A stretch of 63,184 nucleotides of DNA, taken from NCBI GenBank assembly GCA_937872965.1, contig CALMUU010000064.1, positions 1 through 63,184 of the forward strand, in the 5' to 3' direction. A model generated the notes under the pieces. The model was not told where the DNA came from and did no database searches. It saw nothing but the letters and a program-made list of their open reading frames with translations. Positions within the stretch are counted from its first letter, which is position 1. Each line of letters starts with the position of its first letter. Below, one piece after another: positions 8,827 through 18,685 of the stretch. Made by a program: the position numbers and the translations under genes. The stretch is from an uncultured Actinomycetes bacterium. GTDB lineage: Bacteria; Actinomycetota; Acidimicrobiia; IMCC26256; JAGPDB01.

Positions 8827-9715
8827 ATGGTGTAAAGCCTGCGATCACGTCTGCCATTGCAGCACCAATTTCCGTTGGGTTCATCACTACGGTTGCTCCA
8901 GCAGCCGTAAGCGCATCCATCTTGCCTTGTGCTGTACCCTTACCTCCAGAAATGATTGCGCCGGCATGGCCCATTTTCTTTCCCGCAGGTGCTGTAACAC
9001 CCGCAATGTAAGCAACAACAGGTTTCGTCATTTTGTTGGCAATGAATTGCGCTGCATCTTCTTCAGCAGAACCACCAATTTCACCAATCAAGATAACAGC
9101 CTTGGTATCTGGGTCAGCTTCAAATCGCTCCAAACAATCAATGTGTGTCACGCCGGGAACAGGGTCCCCCCCAATACCCACACACGTGGTTTGACCAATA
9201 CCTCGTTGTGAGAGTTCATGAACGGCTTGGTAGGTCAGAGTTCCGGAACGAGAAACAACACCGACGGGTCCACCCGCGAGTGCAATCTGTCCAGGAATAA
9301 TTCCTATGTTACATTCACCCGGCGTAATGATTCCAGGACAGTTAGGACCAAGAATAAACGTGTTCGGATGTTCTGTTTTTACTTGGTTGTAAAACTGGGC
9401 TTCGTCGTGACTCGGAACACCTTCCGTGATAACGACAATGAATTCAATTCCTGCTTCTGCTGCTTCGAGCACCGCCCCTTTAACTCCAGGAGCAGGGATA
9501 AAAATACAGCTCGCGGTAGCGCCTGTTGCTGCTTTCGCTTCGGCAACTGTTCCATATACAGGAACACCTTCAACATCCGTACCTGCTTTTTTAGGGTTTG
9601 TTCCTGCAACAACCTGCGTTCCGTATTCCTTATTACGCATTCCATGGAAGTGCCCTTGCGAACCGGTGAGTCCTTGGTAAATAACTTTTGTGTCTTTATC
9701 AACAAAAATACTCAT
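8825..9715 (-). CDS. sucD: Succinyl-CoA synthetase, alpha subunit
   Basis: With SucC it converts succinyl-CoA to succinate with substrate-level ATP or GTP formation in the TCA cycle. 296 residues, normal. The CoA-binding Rossmann start is [14 protein letters not shown]. The phosphorylated active-site histidine lies in [20 protein letters not shown]. Translation starts 2 bases after the sucC stop, so the subunits are made together. A family C hairpin starts at the stop codon. Confidence 0.97.
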   Translation of the reverse strand: MSIFVDKDTKVIYQGLTGSQGHFHGMRNKEYGTQVVAGTNPKKAGTDVEGVPVYGTVAEAKAATGATASCIFIPAPGVKGAVLEAAEAGIEFIVVITEGVPSHDEAQFYNQVKTEHPNTFILGPNCPGIITPGECNIGIIPGQIALAGGPVGVVSRSGTLTYQAVHELSQRGIGQTTCVGIGGDPVPGVTHIDCLERFEADPDTKAVILIGEIGGSAEEDAAQFIANKMTKPVVAYIAGVTAPAGKKMGHAGAIISGGKGTAQGKMDALTAAGATVVMNPTEIGAAMADVIAGFTP

Positions 9716-9717
9716 CG

Positions 9718-10872
9718 CTAACCTTCCTCGGCCTTAACCGATAATTCAACAGCTTTGCGCGCAGCGTCGAGCATGGTCGGAGCTGATACCACCATTGGAT
9801 TGGGATTTGCAGCCAAGATTGCGCGACCTTCTTCTACGTTTGTTCCATCTAAACGAACAACAATGGGAGAAGTGAGATTCACGCGTGATGTAGCTTCAAC
9901 AACCCCGTTGGCAACATCATCACATTTTGTAATTCCACCAAAGATGTTCAAGAAAATTGCTTTTACTTTTTCATCACTGTTGACGACTTCAATTGCATTC
10001 GCGAGAAGGTCAGCACCGGCGCCACCACCCACATCCAAAAAGTTCGCTGGACGACCGCCCACTTGGTTGACAATATCGAGAGTCGACATCACGAGACCCG
10101 CACCGTTGCCAATGATTCCGATTTCTCCATCGAGACCAATGTAATTAAGACCTTTTTCCTTTGCCATGAGTTCGCGCGAATCGAGTTCTTGCGTTCCTTC
10201 ATAAGCTGCCCATTCAGGATGACGGAACTCAGCATTTTCATCAAGCGTCACTTTGGCATCCAGTGCATGAACCTTACCTTCTGGTGTCAGAATCAATGGA
10301 TTGATTTCAGCCAGGTCAGTATCGCCTTCAACGTATGCCCTGTAAAGATTCATCAAGATGTCGACGGAGCCAGCTCGTGCTTCTTCATCTAGGTTGGCAT
10401 CGTTGACCCATACTGTGCATTGCTCTCTGGTTAATCCAATGAAAGGGTCGATCCAAATCTTTGCAATTGCATCAGGATTCTCTTCTGCGATTATCTCTAT
10501 TTCGACTCCACCCTCTGCCGAGAGCATACCGAGATGCTTTTTTGCTGCACGATCAAGTGTGAAACTTGCGTAATATTCTTTTTCGATATCGCTCGCATGT
10601 TCGATCCAGATTGTTTTGACAATATGGCCTTTGATATCGAGACCCAAAATGTTTGTGGCGTGTTCGCGGCATTCGTCTTCATTGGTAGCAAGTTTGACAC
10701 CGCCCGCTTTTCCGCGGCCACCAACAAGTACCTGGGCCTTAACGACAACGGGATATCCCACTTCGCTAGCCGCTACTACTGCACTATCAACATCCGTGAC
10801 CGCTTTACCAGCGCTAACGGGGATGTCAAAGGTAGCAAAAAGCTCCTTACCTTGATATTCCAAAAGATCCAT
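9718..10872 (-). CDS. sucC: Succinyl-CoA synthetase, beta subunit
   Basis: ATP-grasp subunit that binds the nucleotide and succinate. 384 residues, close to the usual 388. Opens MDLLEYQGKELFATFDIPV, the family hallmark. The ATP-grasp lysines are in VVVKAQVLVGGRGKAGGVK and the metal/nucleotide site in LAEINPLILTPEG. The succinate-binding loop is in NIFGGITKCDDVANGV. First gene of the sucCD operon; it lies downstream of pcrA and the phosphotransferase pair, as in the actinobacterial uvrD1-sucC-sucD order. Confidence 0.97.
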   Translation of the reverse strand: MDLLEYQGKELFATFDIPVSAGKAVTDVDSAVVAASEVGYPVVVKAQVLVGGRGKAGGVKLATNEDECREHATNILGLDIKGHIVKTIWIEHASDIEKEYYASFTLDRAAKKHLGMLSAEGGVEIEIIAEENPDAIAKIWIDPFIGLTREQCTVWVNDANLDEEARAGSVDILMNLYRAYVEGDTDLAEINPLILTPEGKVHALDAKVTLDENAEFRHPEWAAYEGTQELDSRELMAKEKGLNYIGLDGEIGIIGNGAGLVMSTLDIVNQVGGRPANFLDVGGGAGADLLANAIEVVNSDEKVKAIFLNIFGGITKCDDVANGVVEATSRVNLTSPIVVRLDGTNVEEGRAILAANPNPMVVSAPTMLDAARKAVELSVKAEEG

Positions 10873-10968
10873 TGTGCTCCTCGTACGAAACGATATTTAT
10901 TAGGAAATGCGAGTCCTTACGCTACTCGAGCGGGAAGAAAGAATCGAAAATCAGTACAGAAATACTCT

Positions 10969-12045
10969 TTACGGATGTCCCAAATCTCGATGTGGTTGTA
11001 AATCTCTTGCAATAATGCGGCGACATGCTTCGCCCGCCAATTGCACATGCCCGCATGCTTCAGCAACGAGGAGGTGCTCCATGCGATAGAGCGCCCAATC
11101 TAATTGCCACACAGTCTCCGCAAAATCAAGTTCCTCCATGAAGTGCGATGCTCTCTCGTAGTCACTTCCAAATCGGGCATCGAGATATGATTGGGCAAAT
11201 TCGTCGAATGTTTCCGGCGAAAAAGTTTTCCAGTTGAGCAAATCGAAGTGTGGAATATTGACATGCGCGCTACCAAAATCAATCACATTTAGAAGCTCAC
11301 CCCGATTGATATTAAAGAAAACATGTTTCGGTTCAAGATCGGAATGTATTAAAACAAGAGGATATTCTTGATAAAGACGTGCAAGCCCTTCCCATACCTG
11401 GAGGAAAGCGTCGTCGATAGCTGCGAATTGTTCTTTAGTCTCATCTAAACGCCGTAACGTTTTTCTTGCTTTATTAAAAAATTTACCCAGTTGAGTTGAG
11501 GCTTCTGCATATGAAAATTTACTTACCATTTTTTCCACTGCAGGATCGCGGTCTCTGAGCAAATGCATCTCTGCGAGAAAAATGCCTGAATTATGAACTG
11601 CATTTCGAATGAGCCCTTGAGCTATACCCGGCATCAAAATGGCCTCTTGAAGATTCATTCCACGTGCAGGGGCTACAAAGGTTATTGCTCCTTCAATAGG
11701 GGATTTACCATTTGCCCGTGACAAATCCGCAGAATGCAATAATCGCACACTGGGCAAACCTGCCTCGTCGCAAGCCTTCATAAGAGTGACTTCGCATCCG
11801 TTACGACTCCCTGCTCCCCGATGAGCAATTCGTAAATAACCCAACAATTTTTTAGTTGATTTATCGTTAACAGGGTAAACCTCGCTCGCTTCACCGGTAG
11901 CAATTCGTTTCCCTATAGAAAAGTTTTTTATCCCCCAACTTGCGAGAATCTTCTTACGTGCACCTTTTTGAGTTGTCCATATACGATGTTGGCTTCTGAA
12001 AAAAAGAGCAATATCATCTTCATGGTCTCTTCCTAAAACGGTCAT
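10969..12045 (-). CDS. APH-like phosphotransferase, copy 1
   Basis: 358 residues with the aminoglycoside-phosphotransferase kinase fold. The G-loop-like region is RIATGEASEVYPVND, the catalytic loop HSDLEPKHVFF, and the metal aspartate is in VIDFGSAHV. The catalytic-loop Asn is replaced by His, as in macrolide-kinase-like relatives. Substrate unknown; small-molecule or maltose-type kinases share this fold. It is a tandem paralogue of the next gene. Both share the opening MTVLGRDH and, at DNA level, nearly identical start regions. Here the codon before the ATG is TGA, where the paralogue has CGA, so the start must be ATG 12045. Confidence 0.8.
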   Translation of the reverse strand: MTVLGRDHEDDIALFFRSQHRIWTTQKGARKKILASWGIKNFSIGKRIATGEASEVYPVNDKSTKKLLGYLRIAHRGAGSRNGCEVTLMKACDEAGLPSVRLLHSADLSRANGKSPIEGAITFVAPARGMNLQEAILMPGIAQGLIRNAVHNSGIFLAEMHLLRDRDPAVEKMVSKFSYAEASTQLGKFFNKARKTLRRLDETKEQFAAIDDAFLQVWEGLARLYQEYPLVLIHSDLEPKHVFFNINRGELLNVIDFGSAHVNIPHFDLLNWKTFSPETFDEFAQSYLDARFGSDYERASHFMEELDFAETVWQLDWALYRMEHLLVAEACGHVQLAGEACRRIIARDLQPHRDLGHP

Positions 12046-12106
12046 TCAAGACATTCTATCGACATCTGGCCTTTTTAGTCAAAAAGTAATGGTAACTTGA
12101 ATCATA

Positions 12107-13204
12107 TTAATAGGACAGGGCACCTTCAGATGCTGTGGGTACCTTTACCCTGGGCGCAATACGATCACAAGCGCTTGCACAATTATGTAAATGGCCTACT
12201 GCTTCATTTACAAGCAGCTGATCCATCCGTACACATGCTGACCTTAAATTACAAGCCGCATATGCCAAGTCAATTTCAGCTTCGAATTCTTGCGCATCAA
12301 TTAAGTCAAAGCCAAATCTCTCATCGAGATAAGCATCAAGAAAAACCTCGTACGTCATAGGAGAAAATGTTTTCCAATGAAAGAAATCGGCATGCGCAAC
12401 ATTTACGTGTGCACCGCCAAAATCGATAAGAGATGTAATATCGCCAGTCAATGGATCAAAGAAAAGATGCTTCGGATCAAAGTCGGCATGCACCAATGCG
12501 CGTGGATATTTGCTCTGTATATCCGCAAGTCCTGCTTTATGATCACGTGCTGCTTGTTTAATGTGTTGTAAAAGAGGAGTTGCTTCTGGAATGTACTGCA
12601 TCGTCCTTCGAAGAAAAGCTAAGTCACGACTAAAATCATCTCTCTGACTTCTCGCCAAACCCCGCTCGACCGCTTGAGCAACACCGACATTAACATCAGG
12701 TAAACTATGAATGTGAGCTAGCAACGCGCCCGCATTACGCAACGCCGTATTTATTACTTCAATGTCGTAGGTACCTTGCTCAATAGCCTCAGCAAGGTTT
12801 AGACCTACCGCTGGAGCAAGGAAAGTTGCGCCCAGATCAGACGATATTTGACCGTTGCGTAATTGATATGGAGAAGAATGTAATAATTCCACACTGGGCA
12901 AGCCTGCAGCACGGCATGCCTCCATTAATATAATTTCCGCATCGTTCAGACCACCATGATTAGCAATCCTGAGATAGCCTAAAAGTCCGTCATCCTGGCC
13001 TTCGGTAGGCCTTTTGTGCACGCGGTACACTTCAGTTGCTTCACCTGTTGCCATTCTCTCACCGATAACGACATCAGTGATTCCCCAGTGATTGAGAATA
13101 GCTCGCTGAATTTCGGTTGGCGTTACCCATTGACCATGTTGAAGTTCCATCCATGTTCTTACATCTTCTGGGTGATCTCTTCCTAAAACGGTCATTCGAG
13201 ACAT
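12107..13204 (-). CDS. APH-like phosphotransferase, copy 2
   Basis: Paralogue of copy 1, encoded 61 bases upstream of it. Key motifs in order: ERMATGEATEVYRVH (nucleotide loop), HADFDPKHLFF (catalytic loop, Asn replaced by His) and LIDFGGAHVNVAHADFFHWKTFSP (metal Asp). I start it at ATG 13204 (MSRMTVLGRDH, 365 residues), because the similarity to copy 1 begins there. A GTG at 13255 would add 17 residues, and ATG 13195 would start exactly where copy 1 starts. No strong ribosome-binding site precedes any candidate. Substrate unknown. Confidence 0.78.
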   Translation of the reverse strand: MSRMTVLGRDHPEDVRTWMELQHGQWVTPTEIQRAILNHWGITDVVIGERMATGEATEVYRVHKRPTEGQDDGLLGYLRIANHGGLNDAEIILMEACRAAGLPSVELLHSSPYQLRNGQISSDLGATFLAPAVGLNLAEAIEQGTYDIEVINTALRNAGALLAHIHSLPDVNVGVAQAVERGLARSQRDDFSRDLAFLRRTMQYIPEATPLLQHIKQAARDHKAGLADIQSKYPRALVHADFDPKHLFFDPLTGDITSLIDFGGAHVNVAHADFFHWKTFSPMTYEVFLDAYLDERFGFDLIDAQEFEAEIDLAYAACNLRSACVRMDQLLVNEAVGHLHNCASACDRIAPRVKVPTASEGALSY

Positions 13205-13269
13205 TCTAATAGGCCAGTGTTGCTCATTCAAATCGATCAGATGAAAAGTTTTCACCCAGTGTTGCAGCT

Positions 13270-13318
13270 AAAGATCCTTTGCTGCACTCAGGATGACGTA
13301 TGTGCTCTCAGGATGACA
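13270..13318. repeat. Family B repeats upstream of copy-2 phosphotransferase
   Basis: GATCCTTTGCTGCACTCAGG followed by a second CTCAGGATGAC. One and a half copies in the short gap after pcrA. Confidence 0.6.
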
Positions 13319-13334
13319 GTTGAAGAAATCAGAA

Positions 13335-15887
13335 TCAGATAAGCGTCAACGGAGGATCGAGTGAAGCCATGAATGTTCTGGTCTTATCACTCGGAAAACT
13401 CACCGTAATCGCAGTATCGCCATTTCGATGGACTTCTACGTTAGTGACAGTCCCCTGGCCATATTTATCATGATGAACATGAACACCCAACACAAAAGGC
13501 GTGACATCAAATGAACTTTCTAATTCATTTACTTCATCAACTGAGCTCAGCGCTTCAGAGTCCTCATCCTCATCTTTCACATCACCCCAAATACGAGATC
13601 GTACACGTGCTGATGTCGCAAAACCCGAACTTCCCCCAATTATTCGTCCGGCACCCAGTTCATCATCGGGATCAATATCATCAAAGATCACATCGTCATA
13701 TACCTGCGAATATCGAGAACGCGACGACGAGGTCGCGCCCGAAGGCTGACGAGAACTCATGAATTCGCTGGGGGAATCTTTATCCTGGATTGCCTTTACT
13801 AGTTCCGCTGGTATTTCTTTCAAAAATCGGCTGGGTGAAAAGTAATCGGGGGTGGCATAGGTCATTCGTGACAGGGCACAGCTTAAAAACAGTCGATCTT
13901 TTGCTCGGGTAATACCGACATAGCAAAGTCGTCGTTCTTCTTCGAGCTCAGACACATCGCCCATAGAGCGTTCATGAGGAAACAATCCTTCTTCGAGCCC
14001 CACAATGAACACAGTGGAATATTCAAGTCCTTTGGCCGTATGAAGAGTCATCAAGGTCACTGCTTCATCATTCGCATTGGCTTGATCTGACTCTGCCAAC
14101 AGAGAAACCGCTTCAAGAAATGCTCCGACGCGATCATGCGGTGATTCAGGATCAAGCAAGCGTTCGTCTTCTTCGGCAAAAACACGTGCAACGGAATCTG
14201 CCTGCCCATCAAATACTTGTGCAACATTTTCTCTTTGATCTTTCCACTTCACATCAATAGCAACATCAAACTCTCGCGCTTGAGAAACAAGTTCAATGAG
14301 GTTCTCCAACCGGCCTTGGGATTCAAACGAGTTTTCTTCTTCAAGCATCTTGATATAGCCCGATGCATGGAGAAGATGGTCCACAATGTCAGCAACATTG
14401 ATTCGCTCCCCATTGGCTGCGACGTCAAACAATGAACAGAGACCTAATGCGGCTTGAGAAGCCTTCTTTGACAAGCCTATTTCGTAGACCCGCTCTAAGG
14501 CCTGCCGGAAGGAGATGTCGTGCATTCGCGCAAAGGCCGCAATTTTGGAAATTGAAGTATCACCGATACCCCGTTTGGGTTCATTAATTATGCGACGCCA
14601 CGAAGCTTCGTCGGAAGAGTTAGCAAAGACACGCAAGTAGGCAATCGCATCTTTGATTTCACGCCGTTCAAAAAACTTCGTCCCGCCGATAATACGGTAT
14701 GAAATGCCAAGACGAATGAGACGCTCTTCGATCAGTCGTGATTGCGCATTCGTGCGATAAAAAACAGCAATTGTGTCGAGCGATTGTGTCATCATCAATT
14801 TTCCGATGGTATCTGCCACATGTTGGGCTTCGTTGCGATCACTATTTGCATAGTAAACCGTGATCGGTTCACCTTCACCTTTGTCGGAGATCAATTCTTT
14901 TTTATGTCGTGAAGAATTGTTCGATATAACAGCATTTGCCGCAGCCAAAATGTTCTCCGTCGAACGATAATTCGTATTCAGAATCACTACGTGAGTATCG
15001 GGGTAGCTTTCCTCAAATCGTTCCATATTGAGATGATCTGCACCACGAAATTTATAGATGGACTGATCAGCATCACCGACAACTGTGACATTGCGGTTTT
15101 TCTGAGATAAGAGATTCACAAGTTCAGACTGTGCCATGTTGGTATCTTGAAATTCATCGACGAGAACATGCGAAAATCGATTTTGATATTTATCTCGTGC
15201 GTGATCGTGATCGCGGAGTAATTCCACACACTTCACAAGTAGATCATCGAAATCGGCGGCATTCGCCGCACGAAGACGTTGCTCGTATTCTGCATAGACT
15301 TTAGCAATGGTGACTTGAGTATCCATCTCGGCACGTTCTAAAGCCTGAGCTGGTGTTATCAGTTCATTTTTCATGGAAGAAATCGTCCGCTGCAAAGTTT
15401 TGGCTGTGAAACGCTTGGAGTCAGCCCCAATATCGCGCCGGGCATAGTCAACAAGACGCGTGGAATCTGACACATCATAAATAGAGAACCCACTTTTAAT
15501 CCCGACGGCTTCTCCATCCATTCGGAGAATTCGCGCGCACGCTGAGTGAAAGGTAGAAACCCACATTCGGGAGGCAATCGGACCTACAACCTGTGCTACG
15601 CGCTCCACCATTTCCGCAGCAGCTTTATTCGTAAAGGTAATAGCAAGAATCTCGTATGGTGAAACACCGCCCTGCGCAATCAAATAGGCAATGCGTCGAG
15701 TCAGCACTCTCGTTTTTCCCGAACCGGCACCGGCAACTACAAGAAGGGGCCCATTACCGTACGTCACGGCTTCGCGTTGAGAATCGTTCAGGGAATCGAG
15801 AATGTGGTCGAGCGGGTTGCGCTTATCTGAGGTGTCGTCAATATCGGGCAGTACTGTTGCTGCGAAAACGTTTGCGGGAAAAGTCAC
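13335..15887 (-). CDS. pcrA: UvrD/PcrA-type ATP-dependent DNA helicase
   Basis: Superfamily 1A 3'-5' helicase for repair and replication-fork clearance. 850 residues; motifs in order: Q motif LNDSQREAV, Walker A AGAGSGKTRVLTRRIAYL, motif II DEFQDTN, motif III GDADQSIYKFRGA, motif IV YRSTENIL, motif V TLHTAKGLEYSTVFIVGLEEGLFPH and motif VI EERRLCYVGITRAKDRL. The C-terminal tail ends in a Tudor-like Ku/RNAP-binding module (GVHVHHDKYGQGTVTNVE...VSFPSDKTRTFMAS). Starts at GTG 15887. An 87-residue gene ends 9 bases upstream. Neighbouring sucCD matches the uvrD1 locus of other actinobacteria. Confidence 0.95.
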   Translation of the reverse strand: MTFPANVFAATVLPDIDDTSDKRNPLDHILDSLNDSQREAVTYGNGPLLVVAGAGSGKTRVLTRRIAYLIAQGGVSPYEILAITFTNKAAAEMVERVAQVVGPIASRMWVSTFHSACARILRMDGEAVGIKSGFSIYDVSDSTRLVDYARRDIGADSKRFTAKTLQRTISSMKNELITPAQALERAEMDTQVTIAKVYAEYEQRLRAANAADFDDLLVKCVELLRDHDHARDKYQNRFSHVLVDEFQDTNMAQSELVNLLSQKNRNVTVVGDADQSIYKFRGADHLNMERFEESYPDTHVVILNTNYRSTENILAAANAVISNNSSRHKKELISDKGEGEPITVYYANSDRNEAQHVADTIGKLMMTQSLDTIAVFYRTNAQSRLIEERLIRLGISYRIIGGTKFFERREIKDAIAYLRVFANSSDEASWRRIINEPKRGIGDTSISKIAAFARMHDISFRQALERVYEIGLSKKASQAALGLCSLFDVAANGERINVADIVDHLLHASGYIKMLEEENSFESQGRLENLIELVSQAREFDVAIDVKWKDQRENVAQVFDGQADSVARVFAEEDERLLDPESPHDRVGAFLEAVSLLAESDQANANDEAVTLMTLHTAKGLEYSTVFIVGLEEGLFPHERSMGDVSELEEERRLCYVGITRAKDRLFLSCALSRMTYATPDYFSPSRFLKEIPAELVKAIQDKDSPSEFMSSRQPSGATSSSRSRYSQVYDDVIFDDIDPDDELGAGRIIGGSSGFATSARVRSRIWGDVKDEDEDSEALSSVDEVNELESSFDVTPFVLGVHVHHDKYGQGTVTNVEVHRNGDTAITVSFPSDKTRTFMASLDPPLTLI

Positions 15888-15896
15888 GCCAATAAT

Positions 15897-16160
15897 TTAG
15901 GCGTCAGATGCGACAATATCCTTGTCCAGGTCCTGTTCAGAATCAGCGGACTCGATATAGCCTCGCAAAAGACGAGTCTTTTCTTCATCTAAAAATACTG
16001 TGAATGCGGAATTATCTGCGTCAATCTCAAGATCTGCATATTTCTGCCAATCGCCATCAAGTACGAATGCATCAGGATTCATATCACGAGGAATTTTTCT
16101 AAAGCGTAAATGTGTATCATCAAAAATCCACCAACTATTCGAAGTAGGAAATTTAATCAT
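15897..16160 (-). CDS. Small protein of unknown function, upstream of pcrA
   Basis: 87 residues, acidic at the C-terminus. It opens MIKFPTSNSWWIFDDTHLRF, with a tandem tryptophan, and has RKIPRDMNPDAF in the middle. No signal peptide or membrane segment. It ends 9 bases before the pcrA start and shares its strand, so the two form one transcript. I do not recognise the family. The ordered spacing and clean start argue that it is real. A hairpin just upstream of the start covers the putative ribosome-binding site. Confidence 0.65.
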   Translation of the reverse strand: MIKFPTSNSWWIFDDTHLRFRKIPRDMNPDAFVLDGDWQKYADLEIDADNSAFTVFLDEEKTRLLRGYIESADSEQDLDKDIVASDA

Positions 16161-16173
16161 CGCAGAACGGAAC

Positions 16174-16194
16174 CTTTACACATTTAGTGTAAAA
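16174..16194 (-). promoter_or_regulatory. Small palindrome over the ribosome-binding site of the pcrA leader gene
   Basis: TTTACAC-N5-GTGTAAA, a perfect 7-base inverted repeat 14 bases upstream of ATG 16160. On the minus strand its right arm runs into AAAGG, the likely Shine-Dalgarno, and TATACT, a good -10 hexamer, lies just upstream. It could be an operator or an RNA hairpin. No -35 is convincing. Confidence 0.35.
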
Positions 16195-16273
16195 GTATAG
16201 ATCCCAGGAGGCAACACCCGCCAATGCAGCTCTTTATACAAGGGTTTCAGGCCGTTATGTAGCTAGAACAGCG

Positions 16274-16319
16274 CCATCTGGGTGCAAACCTGGTTTGTTT
16301 CCAAGTGACGCTCAGATGG
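16274..16319 (-). terminator. Possible terminator after the lipoprotein gene
   Basis: CCATCTG (16274-16280) pairs with CAGATGG (16313-16319), and inside lies the palindrome CAAACCTGGTTTG. It starts 2 bases after the lipoprotein stop. There is no clear U-tract, so the call is tentative. Confidence 0.4.
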
Positions 16320-16321
16320 AA

Positions 16322-16909
16322 CTAATCTAAATTACAATCTTCTAAGCCAAGGCGATCTGCAATAGCTGCTATTTCTTCTCCACGTTGAGATAAGTCTTCA
16401 ACTAATTCTTGCAAATCAGCTTGAACTTCAATCATTTGCGTTTGTGCAGCCTGCGCAGTTGCTGGGTCTGTCGATTGAGAATCTGTAGCGAGTCGAGTGA
16501 GTGATGCCATCCCTTCACCAAGTTGTGGATACGCGTCCCTCATTGCAGAAAAATCATCGAGGAATGTATCCCAGTCATCGGAAAACTTTGATGGAGGATC
16601 GATATCTTCAAGATCAGAAATCACATTATCGAGCTCATCTTCACCGTTCTTCAATGCTTCTTGGAATGCGTCAGGATCGCCAGCAATATCTGAATTAGAC
16701 AATTCGTCGAAGACTTCTCGATCAATTCCTTGACATACTTTTGCAACATCTTTCACAAAATCACTCTTACCACTCGAAGAGCTCACTGACTTGCGTTCCT
16801 CGGACTTACTGTCAGAAGATTCCTTCTTAGAATCTGAACCACATGCGCCCAAAGAGAGAACAAGAACAAGTGCGCAGGCACAGGTAACAAATAATCGGTT
16901 TCGTGTCAT
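16322..16909 (-). CDS. Secreted lipoprotein, helical, unknown function
   Basis: 195 residues starting at ATG 16909 (MTRNRLFVT). This start is preceded by AGAGG at good spacing, and a lipobox (LSLGAC, Cys at 22) follows a hydrophobic stretch. Upstream in-frame residues would spoil the signal. After the Cys comes a Ser/Lys/Glu-rich linker and then a mostly helical domain with heptad-like runs (DFVKDVAKVCQGIDREVFDEL... LTRLATDSQSTDPATAQAAQTQMIEVQADLQEL). Two Cys remain in the mature domain. Probably anchored on the outer face of the membrane. No family recognised. Confidence 0.75.
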   Translation of the reverse strand: MTRNRLFVTCACALVLVLSLGACGSDSKKESSDSKSEERKSVSSSSGKSDFVKDVAKVCQGIDREVFDELSNSDIAGDPDAFQEALKNGEDELDNVISDLEDIDPPSKFSDDWDTFLDDFSAMRDAYPQLGEGMASLTRLATDSQSTDPATAQAAQTQMIEVQADLQELVEDLSQRGEEIAAIADRLGLEDCNLD

Positions 16910-16997
16910 GGGACAACCTCTTTCACTGTGTGAATATATGCATTGCAGTGTAGTTGGAGATGGGATGTCCACGCAGGTTTAGGCTATAAGACTCGGT

Positions 16998-17116
16998 ACA
17001 ACTGAACGAACTGCTGCTGTTTAGTTGTTTTAAGGGGAGGGCCGCCCCTTGGAAAACGTATGAGAAATCTCATGTGAGATTCTCTGTATTTCTCCGTTTT
17101 TCCAAGGGACAACCCT
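16998..17116. terminator. Family C element / terminator after guaA
   Basis: ACAACTGAACGAACTGCTG box, then GGGGAGGGCCGCCCCTTGGA pairing with TCCAAGGGACAACCCT, with AATCTCATGTGAGATT in the loop and a run of T on each strand (CCGTTTTTCC). The interior matches the copy at 1690-1812 almost base for base while the outer stem differs. Located 18 bases past the guaA stop. Confidence 0.7.
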
Positions 17117-17134
17117 AACTGCAAGAACAGCGGA

Positions 17135-18685
17135 TTATTCCCACTCGATAGTGCCGGGGGGCTTCGAGGTAACGTCGTATGCCACGCGGTTCACACCAGG
17201 AACTTCATTAATAATACGATTCGCGATTTTTTCGAGGATATCGAAATCTATGCGAGCAAAATCTGCGGTCATGGCATCATCAGAGGTCACTGCACGAATA
17301 ATAATGGGATAAGCATATGTTCGTTCGTCTCCTTGCACACCCACACTCTTGATAGTGGGTAATACAGCGAAGCTCTGCCAGATCTCTCGATACAATCCTG
17401 CACGACGGATTTCCTCCACCACAATAAAGTCTGCAGCACGCACAATTTCGAGACGCTCAAGCGTGATGTCACCAACGATACGCACAGCCAAGCCGGGGCC
17501 AGGGAAAGGTTGACGCCATACGATATCTTCAGGCAAACCAAGCTCAGCTCCAATTGCACGAACCTCATCTTTAAACAAGTTGCGCAAAGGTTCAACGAGT
17601 TCAAACTTCATGTCTTCAGGAAGACCGCCGACATTGTGATGACTTTTAATTGTTGAAGCATCATCATTACCTGATTCAATTACGTCAGGATACAGCGTTC
17701 CTTGCACAAGAAACTTTGCGTCTTGAATATCGTCTTCTACTTCTTCGAAGATACGGATAAATGTTTCACCGATAATCTTGCGTTTTTCTTCTGGTTCGGT
17801 GACACCTTTGAGTTGTTCGAGGAATCGGTCTTGCGCCTTAACATGAATGAGATCTATCTTGAATTGATCGCGAAAAGTTTTTTCGACCTGCTCAGATTCT
17901 CCGTGACGCATCATGCCCGTGTCCACGTACACACATACAAGTTGATCTCCTACGGCCTTATGCATGAGAGCTGCGGCCACGGAAGAATCAACACCACCTG
18001 AAAGCGCACAAATAACTTTGCTTGATCCAACTTGTTCTTGTATGGCAGCAACAGAATCGTCAATGATGGTGGAATTCGTCCACGTAGGTGCACAGTGTGC
18101 GCCCTCGTAAAGAAAACGTTTGAGAATTTCTTGACCATTGGGAGTGTGTTTTACTTCAGGGTGAAATTGCACCCCGAAAATACTTGCCTCTGCATTTTCC
18201 ATAACAGCAGCGGGCGTATTTGACGTTGTGCCACTTACAAGAAAGCCTTCGGGGGCTTTTGTGATTGTATCGAAGTGACTCATCCACACCGTGTGCTGTG
18301 CATCGAGATCGTGAAGAAGTAGTGAAGAATTGAGTACGGATAATTCTGTGCGACCGTATTCGCCTGATCCTGTTTTTGCTACTTCCCCACCTAATTGTTT
18401 TGCAATCAGTTGTGCGCCGTAACAAATTCCCAAGATAGGAATACCGAGATCATAGATTTCTTGATCAAGTAGCGGTGCGCCATCTTCATGAACCGACTTT
18501 GGTCCGCCAGACAGGATGATGGCAGCAGGCTTTTTTGCTCGAACATCTTGCGCTGTAATTTTTCGTGAAACGATTTCCGAATATACATGTGCTTCGCGCA
18601 CGCGGCGCGCAATCAGTTGGGCGTATTGAGCGCCAAAATCAACTACAAGGACAATTTGTTCGGGTACATGTGCGCTTATGGTCAC
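17135..18685 (-). CDS. guaA: GMP synthase (glutamine-hydrolysing)
   Basis: Converts XMP to GMP with glutamine and ATP. 516 residues in three parts. The class I amidotransferase (about 1-200) has nucleophile Cys in [15 protein letters not shown] and His/Glu in [15 protein letters not shown]. The ATP pyrophosphatase has the P-loop [15 protein letters not shown]. The dimerisation domain ends KPPGTIEWE, the canonical terminus. GTG 18685 overlaps the guaB3 stop by four bases (GTGA), a translational coupling. Downstream is a family C hairpin. Confidence 0.97.
   Translation of the reverse strand: MTISAHVPEQIVLVVDFGAQYAQLIARRVREAHVYSEIVSRKITAQDVRAKKPAAIILSGGPKSVHEDGAPLLDQEIYDLGIPILGICYGAQLIAKQLGGEVAKTGSGEYGRTELSVLNSSLLLHDLDAQHTVWMSHFDTITKAPEGFLVSGTTSNTPAAVMENAEASIFGVQFHPEVKHTPNGQEILKRFLYEGAHCAPTWTNSTIIDDSVAAIQEQVGSSKVICALSGGVDSSVAAALMHKAVGDQLVCVYVDTGMMRHGESEQVEKTFRDQFKIDLIHVKAQDRFLEQLKGVTEPEEKRKIIGETFIRIFEEVEDDIQDAKFLVQGTLYPDVIESGNDDASTIKSHHNVGGLPEDMKFELVEPLRNLFKDEVRAIGAELGLPEDIVWRQPFPGPGLAVRIVGDITLERLEIVRAADFIVVEEIRRAGLYREIWQSFAVLPTIKSVGVQGDERTYAYPIIIRAVTSDDAMTADFARIDFDILEKIANRIINEVPGVNRVAYDVTSKPPGTIEWE

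Noticed and set aside
9218-9721. Long antisense frame over sucD
   Set aside because: Shadow of a well-identified gene with biased third positions.
16200-16273. Possible tRNA or conserved leader RNA upstream of the pcrA operon
   Set aside because: No cloverleaf: the T-arm and acceptor pairings are missing. No named RNA family was recognised.
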